Made by a program: the position numbers and the translations under genes
DNA from: Dehalococcoidia bacterium
GTDB taxonomy: Bacteria; Chloroflexota; Dehalococcoidia; GIF9; AB-539-J10
Direction: 5' to 3'
Length of the DNA: 6,002 nt
Assembly: GCA_030627025.1 (NCBI GenBank)
Contig: DAOUSX010000076.1
Location: 1 to 6,002 of the forward strand
Notes under the pieces: generated by a model
What the model was told of the DNA's origin: nothing
The model's database searches: none
What the model saw: the letters and a program-made list of their open reading frames with translations, nothing else
Shown: piece after piece, positions 1-5,045 of the stretch
Layout: each line of letters begins with the position of its first letter
How positions within the stretch are numbered: position 1 is the first letter of the stretch

Positions 1-366
1 GATTTTCGAACTCAGGTGGAGGAGCGCCAGGCACAGGCAGCCGAAGCGCCCACGAGACGCCGAGGTCAGACGTATGTGGTCAACCAGCTCCGTGCTCTCC
101 TCCGGGGAAGCAAGGAGCCAACTGAACGGGAGACGATCATTGCATTGGAGCGGGCGCTTAATTTGGAATCTTTACCGCCGCCGGTTCACACCGAGTTGAA
201 TCGCCTTCGCAAGAACAGGGTAGCGGGCGCGGACTTACTGGGAAGGCTCGCCGAACTTTATCGAGTTTTCGGCTTGGGGGCTTATGTTGATGCTCAGCAA
301 TCGGAGCTGGGTGAACGGGGTGAGCAGCCGTTCCCACGAATCGTGTGTAGTGAGGCGTTGATGTGA
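1..366 (+). CDS. C-terminal part of a large protein, possibly a helicase (5' end outside window)
   Basis: The frame is open from base 1 to the TGA at 364-366, giving at least 121 residues. A GTG at 16 could act as a start, but no Shine-Dalgarno sequence is visible before it, so I read this as the tail of a gene beginning upstream of the window. The visible part is charged and helical. It has a basic patch (TRRRGQ) and a segment ELNRLRKNRVAGADLLGRLA followed by LYRVFGL, which resembles the helical tail I associate with SNF2/DEAD-type helicases. No Walker or helicase motif lies inside the window, so the helicase reading rests only on this tail and is weak. The DNA is noticeably richer in G and C than the genes to its right, which may mark a different origin. 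The next gene starts about 100 bp downstream on the same strand but has its own promoter. Confidence 0.5.
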   Translation, partial: DFRTQVEERQAQAAEAPTRRRGQTYVVNQLRALLRGSKEPTERETIIALERALNLESLPPPVHTELNRLRKNRVAGADLLGRLAELYRVFGLGAYVDAQQSELGERGEQPFPRIVCSEALM

Positions 367-434
367 CGCTGCCTTGGCGTATGAACCATGCCCCATCCTA
401 GTTGTTTTAACCTTTCGTTGAACAGTCCGTCACT

Positions 435-463
435 TTGTGCAATCCACTGCGTGAGGCTATAAT
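435..463 (+). promoter_or_regulatory. Predicted sigma-70-type promoter of the HEPN gene, likely giving a leaderless mRNA
   Basis: A perfect TATAAT lies at 458-463, preceded after exactly 17 bp by TTGTGC at 435-440, which matches TTGACA only in its first three bases. A start point six or seven bases after the -10 box falls on or next to the ATG at 469. There is no room for a Shine-Dalgarno sequence, so a leaderless transcript is inferred. Confidence 0.55.
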
Positions 464-468
464 TACTT

Positions 469-1614
469 ATGAGGAGTGATGAAGAATTGATTCTAACCGC
501 AGAGGAATACGAAAGAGGCTTTATAGATTTTGATGCGATTTTACCGCATGATTGTGAAGTGGAACTTTGGACAAGAACGACTGACCAGCCTACGGATGAC
601 GCTGAATGGACCGGCCCGTACATAACTCCGACAGGTGCAAAAGTTCTTTCCCCACCAAAGCCTTACATGCAATTAAGTTTTCGGCTAAAACGTGGCGATG
701 ACCCAACGAAAACCCCAATACTGAAGAAAGTAAGGTGGGAGCGTGACGGACAGGTTTTCATCTGGCCAGGCCCCATGGGTTTCAATACCGAAATCGAGGC
801 GGCTGGAGACACCATTGAAGTTCTTGTGACTGTTTCAGAGGACGATGAGGAGCGGTCCAAGGAGATAGCCAAGGCTCAGGTTGAGTCCATTGTTGGACTG
901 CTTGCTCTCTGTTTCGGCGAACAAATTCTAGGTAAGCCCATTTTCGCCGATTACTATTTTAGTAATGCCAAAGGAGAGCAAGGTACTATTCCTATCCCTG
1001 TTAAACATCTCCTGGCGTTGTCCATTGATAAGAATCTTGCTGTTCCGGTTGATGAAGCATTGGCAGGGCTGCACGTATCGACAATTGGTGCCTCTATTGG
1101 CATGGCACTACGTTGGTATGCGGCTGGCCTTAGTAGTGAATCCCCAGTTGATGCTTTCATTGCCTACTTCGTCGGTCTTGAGGCTCTTTGTAGTGGGTAC
1201 TTTGCCAGCGTCGAACCTAAACCTGTTAGGAAGGAGTATGATCAACTTCAGAAATATTTCGATAAAGCACAACCAAAAATTAACACCCGATTGAGGGATA
1301 TGGTTTTAGACCGTATAGCTGATTTTCCTTTGACTATGAAATTTCAGACATATTGGGAAAGTAGATTTGGTCAGATGACCCGCGAAAGTAGCCAATTTTC
1401 AGAATATAACCGCCTTAGAAGTCGGCTTTTTCATGGGAGTGTGCGTACAGTTACTCTACAACAAATAGATTCGGTTAAGACTCTTCTTGAGAAGTCCCTA
1501 GCAAAAGAGTTCGGGATTGATGACCTTGTGCGTACTCGCGACTCAGGCCCCACACTTCTAGAACTAGCACTAACCTATGCAACAGTACCTCAGAGAAACA
1601 GACCAAGTCGGTAG
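469..1614 (+). CDS. HEPN/ApeA-like protein with N-terminal beta-rich domain
   Basis: The protein has 381 residues. Residues 20-125 are beta-strand rich and include a stretch (YMQLSFRLKR, then TPILKKVRW at 82-90) that resembles jelly-roll or discoidin-like binding modules. Residues about 135-350 are helical and look like an ApeA-like HEPN domain: helix ALRWYAAGL (213-221), then DAFIAYFVGLEALC (228-241), and near the end NRLRSRLFHG with R317 and H322 in R-x4-H spacing. In HEPN proteins this motif forms the active site of metal-independent RNases used in toxins and phage defence. The start at 469 is forced from the 5' side by an in-frame TAA at 460-462, and the next ATG (479) is out of frame and stops after three codons. 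No antitoxin partner of the MNT type is visible beside it. RNase activity is inferred from the motif; target and trigger are unknown, and it could also be an inactive scaffold. Confidence 0.75.
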   Translation: MRSDEELILTAEEYERGFIDFDAILPHDCEVELWTRTTDQPTDDAEWTGPYITPTGAKVLSPPKPYMQLSFRLKRGDDPTKTPILKKVRWERDGQVFIWPGPMGFNTEIEAAGDTIEVLVTVSEDDEERSKEIAKAQVESIVGLLALCFGEQILGKPIFADYYFSNAKGEQGTIPIPVKHLLALSIDKNLAVPVDEALAGLHVSTIGASIGMALRWYAAGLSSESPVDAFIAYFVGLEALCSGYFASVEPKPVRKEYDQLQKYFDKAQPKINTRLRDMVLDRIADFPLTMKFQTYWESRFGQMTRESSQFSEYNRLRSRLFHGSVRTVTLQQIDSVKTLLEKSLAKEFGIDDLVRTRDSGPTLLELALTYATVPQRNRPSR

Positions 1615-1753
1615 ACTCTTCTATCTTTGACACACGATCTTTTAGGTTAACAAAAAGCCAACTTGTAAACTATCGGTATCACTAAACAGCATCCACGGTC
1701 TGATAACCCTTGCAAGCTGTGCTTTTTACAAAACAAAGGAGGCAGAAAAGGCA

Positions 1754-2296
1754 TTAGGCGATCCTCTGATTACAAAATTTTCTCAAAGAGCAAAATTTGT
1801 ATCTAGCAGGTATGTTATGGTTTCGAAGAACTGATTTGCTCGCAAGTTGCATTCTCATTTCTTTTAGAGTCTTGGTAATTTCCTCCCTTAGCTCAATGCC
1901 AAAGGGAATTTTGAATTGCTGTCCGTCACTATAAGTTAGAACACCGAAGGGAACAGTCTGATTGTATATTTCTTCCATCAATAAGCAGTAAGTGGCAAGC
2001 TGCAGTATATGATTTCGATAAGGGCTGCGAGCCTTGCCCGACTTGACTTCGACAGGAATATATTTACCATTTCTTTCTACTATGTAGTCTGGCTTACCCA
2101 CGAGACCGAGGTTAGCCGAAAATAGAGGTTTTGCTGGCTTATTTAAATCAGCGTAGGTAATTCTCCCTTCAGGTATGCCGTATTTTTCTCTTTCCCTTGC
2201 TACTTGCTTATTTTCAGCACGTGAACGAAGCAAAAGAAACAAAGACAGTATAAAGAGTACAAGTATAACTACTACTATTAGCATAGGAGCCACCAT
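1754..2296 (-). CDS. Membrane-anchored Cas4/Dna2-like PD-(D/E)XK nuclease, catalytic subunit
   Basis: The protein has 180 residues. Residues 5-23 form one strongly hydrophobic transmembrane helix followed by basic residues (RSRAENK), so the rest should face the cytoplasm. The nuclease core follows: GKPDYIV with D70, PVEVKSG with E83 and K85, and the QxxxY helix HILQLATYCLL with Q99 and Y103. This is the metal-binding and catalytic set of Cas4/Dna2/RecB-type exonucleases. Near the C-terminus are C169 and C175, where Cas4 proteins usually carry three cysteines of a [4Fe-4S] cluster; position 166, where the first of a CxxC pair would be, is Tyr. The usual N-terminal part of the fold (first cluster Cys and GxxxH) is absent here but is encoded by the overlapping upstream gene. 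The ATG at 2296 gives a 19-bp overlap. An ATG at 2284 (M5), preceded by GGTGG, is an equally good start and shortens the overlap to 7 bp. A CRISPR role is not indicated: no array or other cas gene is visible. Confidence 0.7.
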   Translation of the reverse strand: MVAPMLIVVVILVLFILSLFLLLRSRAENKQVAREREKYGIPEGRITYADLNKPAKPLFSANLGLVGKPDYIVERNGKYIPVEVKSGKARSPYRNHILQLATYCLLMEEIYNQTVPFGVLTYSDGQQFKIPFGIELREEITKTLKEMRMQLASKSVLRNHNIPARYKFCSLRKFCNQRIA

Positions 2297-2541
2297 ATCA
2301 GGACGGATATTGCGAGCAAAAGCAAGGCATAGCCTATATAGGAGAGACGTTTGGAAGTTCGTTCAACTTTAGAGAGAGAATCTATCTTACCGCCCAAATC
2401 AGCATGTTCTTCTAAGCCTCTCTGTAAAGCAGGGGATTCAGGTTTGTATCCCTGTCTCTCAAGATGCCATGCTACAGAGCAATAACTAAACTGCTCGACT
2501 TCCGATGCTTTGAGTATCGGTTTGCTAGTCAGTCTTTCCAT
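2278..2541 (-). CDS. N-terminal half of a Cas4-like nuclease with C-terminal membrane helix
   Basis: The protein has 87 residues. Residues 10-50 match the start of Cas4/Dna2-type nucleases: LKASEVEQFSYC with C21 as the likely first cluster cysteine, then W25 and L27, and RGLEEHADLG with H46 in the GxxxH position that completes the nuclease active site. Residues about 68-87 form a transmembrane helix ending at the stop codon (ISVLIWWLLC). The nuclease core itself is missing and is encoded by the next gene, which begins with its own membrane helix and overlaps this one by 7-19 bp in the -1 frame. Together the two would form a membrane hairpin joining the halves of one Cas4-like fold. It starts 14 bp after the stop of the M50-type gene, so the three are probably one transcript. 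No strong Shine-Dalgarno sequence is visible. It may be a true subunit or half of a gene broken by a frameshift. Confidence 0.65.
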   Translation of the reverse strand: MERLTSKPILKASEVEQFSYCSVAWHLERQGYKPESPALQRGLEEHADLGGKIDSLSKVERTSKRLSYIGYALLLLAISVLIWWLLC

Positions 2542-2555
2542 CTCAAAAGTTGTCC

Positions 2556-3080
2556 TTAGTCCTGCCTCTCCTTACCTATCAGTAGACCTTTTACACCAGG
2601 CATAAATATCCAGTATAAAGCCATACCCAAAGCTGCAGAGGCATAGCCTACGCAGTAACTTAAGCTAAGAATATTAGTGGCATGTGCTATATACATATCG
2701 TGAAACGCTCCCTCGAGGATACCTTGACAGATTTGCCAGAATCCAAATGTAGCCATATAGAACCCCAGTAGCCACCTATACAACGACTGCTTAAACCATT
2801 CTCCTTTCACAACCAAGATTGCTAATAGCACTCCCCCGGTAACTAATCCCCCAGCATAACTTACTACCTTGTACCCCAACGTGCGTTCTGTAGAACCTGA
2901 AACAAACACAGGAGCAAAGTAGTGAGGGTCGAACCAGGTAAAGGATGCTATAGGCACCCTCATTATGACAGCAGCAACAAAGTGAGCCCCTTCGTGGATT
3001 ACAACCATCAGTAGCACCAGAGCAATGAGAGAGGAGAATGACTTTATGGCCAGTAATATTACAGCACGGGCTTTATTCAT
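2556..3080 (-). CDS. M50-type (site-2-protease-like) membrane metalloprotease
   Basis: The protein has 174 residues from the ATG at 3080; a TTG at 3083 is in frame just before it. Four hydrophobic segments are visible at about 6-28, 71-91, 100-120 and 134-160. The first runs into HEGAHF (H29, E30, H33), the HExxH zinc motif placed at the end of a membrane helix as in intramembrane M50 proteases. The usual distal motif with a metal-binding Asp (LDG) is not present in standard form: LEG at 122-124 and HD at 127-128 are candidates for the third ligand. The protein is small and resembles the compact M50B-like group more than RseP or SpoIVFB, and no PDZ domain is present. M50 enzymes cut membrane-bound substrates such as anti-sigma factors; the substrate here is unknown. 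It lies 14 bp upstream of the split membrane nuclease genes, which themselves encode membrane helices. Activity is likely but not certain. Confidence 0.7.
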   Translation of the reverse strand: MNKARAVILLAIKSFSSLIALVLLMVVIHEGAHFVAAVIMRVPIASFTWFDPHYFAPVFVSGSTERTLGYKVVSYAGGLVTGGVLLAILVVKGEWFKQSLYRWLLGFYMATFGFWQICQGILEGAFHDMYIAHATNILSLSYCVGYASAALGMALYWIFMPGVKGLLIGKERQD

Positions 3081-3203
3081 CAACTGACACTTGGGTCTAT
3101 TCTATATGCTAAGGTAAGGCAGTCCATCTTGGTGATTCCACTGACTGTGGTAAATGTGCGGTATTCTCCCGGCAGTACCCAGCTAGCTTCTGCCTCATGT
3201 GGA

Positions 3204-3344
3204 TTAAGTCTTGCCGATACGAAATATCTTTGTGCCACAGACAGTACAAACTCCCTGCGTTGCTGGACGCCCGTTCTTGAAGGTAATAGCCTTTGGGTTC
3301 TTAATCTCCCTCTTAGCTCGACACTTCACGCAATATGCCTGCAT
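3204..3344 (-). CDS. DUF5679-like small zinc-ribbon protein
   Basis: This is a 46-residue protein starting MQAYCVKCRAKREI and ending in TAA at 3204-3206. Two CxxC pairs, C5/C8 and C33/C36, form a typical zinc ribbon. Between them lies KNPKAITFKNGRPATQG, which I recognise as the conserved middle of the DUF5679 family, small proteins frequent in Chloroflexota and some other bacteria. The start is well supported: GAGGAGG (positions 3357-3351 read leftward) stands six bases before the ATG. It is at full family length. The role of the family is not known; a nucleic-acid or protein binding role is a guess from the fold. It is the first gene of the leftward cluster, 123 bp before the M50-type gene, and has a candidate promoter at 3376-3404. 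The longer open frame on the opposite strand here (3129-3371) is a shadow. Confidence 0.88.
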   Translation of the reverse strand: MQAYCVKCRAKREIKNPKAITFKNGRPATQGVCTVCGTKIFRIGKT

Positions 3345-3375
3345 CGTGAACCTCCTCTTTGCTATTTCTGAGTGA

Positions 3376-3404
3376 AGTTAACAGATACAAGCCGCATCTG
3401 TCAA
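3376..3404 (-). promoter_or_regulatory. Candidate promoter of the DUF5679-like gene with inverted repeat in the spacer
   Basis: Read leftward, a perfect TTGACA (3404-3399) is followed after 17 bp by TTAACT (3381-3376), a poor -10 box with three of six matches. An inverted repeat ACAGAT (3381-3386) / ATCTGT (3396-3401), arms nine bases apart and extendable outward with one mismatch, lies over the -35 box and spacer. That placement suits a repressor site. The promoter would diverge from the lexA promoter. Confidence 0.4.
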
Positions 3405-3445
3405 CCTAGGCTGAGAAGAATCCCCAAAATTACGACATAAACCTC

Positions 3446-3474
3446 TTGACAATTTTATTATTATTTATTACACT
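3446..3474 (+). promoter_or_regulatory. lexA promoter
   Basis: A perfect TTGACA at 3446-3451 is followed, after a 17-bp very AT-rich spacer, by TACACT at 3469-3474, which matches TATAAT at four of six bases. The predicted start point, about 3481, falls in the middle of the adjacent palindrome, so a repressor bound there would block transcription. Confidence 0.7.
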
Positions 3475-3495
3475 TGTTCTATAGAACATTTGTTA
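3475..3495 (+). promoter_or_regulatory. LexA operator (SOS box) with three half-sites
   Basis: TGTTCTATAGAACA at 3475-3488 is a perfect 14-bp palindrome. Its right arm GAAC also forms GAAC-ATTT-GTTA (3484-3495), close to the GAAC-N4-GTTC box bound by LexA in Gram-positive-type systems. Three half-sites thus follow at even spacing: GTTC, GAAC, GTTA. The site lies immediately after the -10 box and before lexA, the usual place for autorepression. Binding itself is inferred. Confidence 0.7.
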
Positions 3496-3507
3496 TAGGA
3501 GGCACAA

Positions 3508-4188
3508 ATGGATGCGCTCTCGCCGAAAAGGAAGAGAATCCTAGATTTCATTACCAGTTTTGTTGGCAAAAAGGGCTATGCCCCATCGGTAAGGGACGTA
3601 GTCAAGGGATGTGGCATCAGCTCATCATCGGTTGCTCAGTATCATCTCAATGTTCTAGAGGGGGAGGGATACATCCATCGTGACCGAGAAATCCCCAGAA
3701 GCATCAGCCTCAGCCGTAGAAGACAGGGGGTAACCACTGTGCCTGTGCTGGGCATTATTGCCGCTGGTGAGCCGATTCCAGTACCTTCCTCTGATACTTG
3801 GGTAACTGTTTGTGAAGAAAGCCTTGAGGTACCTAATGAACTAGTCCGCGGGAAGGAGAATATCTATGCTCTGAGGGTAAAAGGTAATTCTATGGTGGAT
3901 GCCTTGATAGATGACGGAGACCTTGTCCTGATGCAGCAGGCGAGCAATGTTGATAATGGCGAGATGGTAGCCATCTGGCTAAAGGATGAGCAAGAAGTAA
4001 CACTTAAGAAGATATATCGAGAGTCGGGACGAGTAAGGCTCCAGCCGGCGAACAGACAAATGAAGCCTATGTATCAAAGGCCTGAAAACATAGACGTTCA
4101 GGGCAGGGTCATCGGGGTTATCAGGAAAATTGAGGCTGGAGACCAGGGTGAACTATCATCAGCAGGGGGTGACATTATGAATGAGTAG
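3508..4188 (+). CDS. lexA: LexA repressor, SOS response regulator
   Basis: The protein has 226 residues, somewhat longer than the roughly 200 usual for LexA because of a 15-20 residue polar tail. Residues 1-70 are the winged-helix DNA-binding domain (SPKRKRILDFI, then SVRDVVKGCGISSSSVAQYH). Residues 76-210 are the S24 self-cleavage domain, with the Ala86-Gly87 scissile bond in GIIAAGEPIP, nucleophile S128 in KGNSMVD and general base K167 in EVTLKKI. All residues needed for RecA-stimulated self-cleavage are present. It represses DNA-damage genes and, judging from the operator at 3475-3495, itself. The start is supported by AGGAGG at 3497-3502, five bases before the ATG, and by alignment of the first residues with the family. 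A winged-helix gene follows 76 bp downstream on the same strand, with no clear terminator between them. Confidence 0.96.
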   Translation: MDALSPKRKRILDFITSFVGKKGYAPSVRDVVKGCGISSSSVAQYHLNVLEGEGYIHRDREIPRSISLSRRRQGVTTVPVLGIIAAGEPIPVPSSDTWVTVCEESLEVPNELVRGKENIYALRVKGNSMVDALIDDGDLVLMQQASNVDNGEMVAIWLKDEQEVTLKKIYRESGRVRLQPANRQMKPMYQRPENIDVQGRVIGVIRKIEAGDQGELSSAGGDIMNE

Positions 4189-4264
4189 TAACTTCACCTC
4201 GTCGTCTTTACAACATGGATATTTATGACTTGCTTAGAGTTTATGGATTAGGAGATTTAGAGAG

Positions 4265-4876
4265 ATGGTTGGCAGAGTTTTTGGCGCGAGTAAGATTGAG
4301 GATATTGCTGATGGCCTTCTAATAAGAATCACTCCGGTGAAAAGTAGACAAATTCTGTTATCCCCTGATAGATTTAGCGAGAATACGAACTATATTCCCA
4401 CCTTAAGCAGTAACAACCACGTACGACAGGCTATCCTGTCAGCGGCGGAGGAGGAAGAGATTAGTTATTATGGCTACAAGAGCAGGCTGCCAATCCATAT
4501 CCCCGGTGACACCGAGAAGAGGGCAACAAATATTGTGCTCGTGGACGGGGTCAAAGTTTTTATTGGTGATGTTCCCTTGGCATTATTACTAAGGTTAGTG
4601 GTGGAGCTATTTAAGAACAAGAGAGGAATAATTAGTCGAAGTAAGCTTATAAATACAGGGTTCATTAAGGCTGGTAGCGAGTTTCAGTCGGTTGGTCGGC
4701 TGAGGCAGACATTTCGGGTAGCCTTGGGCAACGTCAGCCCCGAGGAGTTCATTGAGACTTGTGAGCATAAGTCTATCAGGCTTTCTAGCCATCCCTCCTT
4801 CATCAGCTACGATAGGGAAAAGCTCTTGCACCATCGTAATGAGAAAATTAGAAGATTAGCCAGACGTCTCCCCTGA
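4265..4876 (+). CDS. Hypothetical protein with OmpR/PhoB-like winged-helix region
   Basis: The protein has 203 residues and I do not recognise its family. Residues 1-97 show mixed strands and helices with no motif I can name; they lack the conserved Asp pocket of a response-regulator receiver domain. Residues about 98-180 follow the pattern of an OmpR/PhoB (Trans_reg_C) winged helix: short strands (VKVFIGD), helix LALLLRLVVELFKN, then IISRSKLI, a helix FQSVGRLRQTF in the recognition-helix position, and a strand region SIRLSSHPSFISYD as the wing. A basic tail (NEKIRRLARRLP) ends it. The ATG at 4265 has AGGAG ten bases upstream, a long spacing, and an in-frame TAG at 4235-4237 limits any extension. 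It follows lexA by 76 bp and may share its transcript, so it may be a damage-inducible DNA-binding protein. That role is inferred from position and fold only. Confidence 0.7.
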   Translation: MVGRVFGASKIEDIADGLLIRITPVKSRQILLSPDRFSENTNYIPTLSSNNHVRQAILSAAEEEEISYYGYKSRLPIHIPGDTEKRATNIVLVDGVKVFIGDVPLALLLRLVVELFKNKRGIISRSKLINTGFIKAGSEFQSVGRLRQTFRVALGNVSPEEFIETCEHKSIRLSSHPSFISYDREKLLHHRNEKIRRLARRLP

Positions 4877-4877
4877 A

Positions 4878-4889
4878 ATGGTTAACCAT
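4878..4889. repeat. Perfect 12-bp palindrome after the winged-helix gene
   Basis: ATGGTTAACCAT reads identically on both strands and begins one base after the TGA stop at 4874-4876. It has no loop and no T-run, so it is not a terminator; it is more like a protein-binding site. About 20 bp further, 4910-4937 can fold into an imperfect hairpin (TGGC/GCCA stem, CAT/ATG above a bulge), also without a T-run. Confidence 0.35.
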
Positions 4890-4937
4890 CCTTGCAGCTT
4901 TCATTACAGATAGCATGTGGCGAGTGCCAATGGCATC

Positions 4938-5011
4938 TGGTAGTGGTTAGGGAATTAAACCAGCAACCTGACTAAGCAGGGTGGCTTGCCTCTTAATTGC
5001 GCTACCTATCT
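4938..5011 (-). pseudogene. Decayed tRNA-like sequence
   Basis: Read leftward, TAGCGCAATTAAGAGGCA (from 5004) resembles the D-arm consensus TAGCTCAATTGGTAGAGCA with losses in the loop. GGTTTAATTCC (4961-4951) matches the T-arm box GGTTCRANTCC except for one base, and CCA stands at 4940-4938. The spacing suits a tRNA of about 74 nt including CCA. The stems do not close properly: only two T-stem pairs form, the acceptor arms do not match in register, and the anticodon loop lacks U33. I therefore call it a relic rather than a working tRNA, and chance resemblance is possible. It sits beside a truncated radC, and tRNA genes are common integration sites. Confidence 0.3.
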
Positions 5012-5045
5012 ATTTCAGTTACAATTGGTTACAGCGATAGACTGA

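Noticed and set aside
965..1294. 109-codon frame on the plus strand and several minus-strand frames inside the HEPN gene
   Set aside because: They overlap the 381-codon frame that carries the domain signal and have no ribosome-binding sites or motifs of their own.
1735..1770. Strong AAAGGAGG on the plus strand in the gap after the HEPN gene
   Set aside because: No ATG, GTG or TTG follows at usable spacing; an ATT start would give only 17 codons. Probably chance.
2278..2345. Programmed -1 frameshift joining the two nuclease halves
   Set aside because: The relative frame is -1, but no X-XXY-YYZ slippery heptamer is found before the stop. Overlapping starts explain the layout more simply.
1754..2541. 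CRISPR-Cas locus suggested by the Cas4-like genes
   Set aside because: No repeat-spacer array or other cas gene is visible in the window, and the membrane helices are not typical of adaptation Cas4.
3129..3371. 80-codon open frame on the plus strand
   Set aside because: It lies antisense to the DUF5679-like gene, which has conserved cysteine pairs and a strong Shine-Dalgarno sequence. The plus-strand product has no recognisable feature.
3474..3683. 69-codon frame overlapping the lexA start
   Set aside because: It begins inside the lexA operator in another frame, while lexA has the correct Shine-Dalgarno spacing and all catalytic residues.
4189..4264. Terminator or separate promoter between lexA and the winged-helix gene
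   Set aside because: No hairpin with a T-run was found. TTTACA at 4207-4212 resembles a -35 box but has no acceptable -10 box at 16-18 bp.
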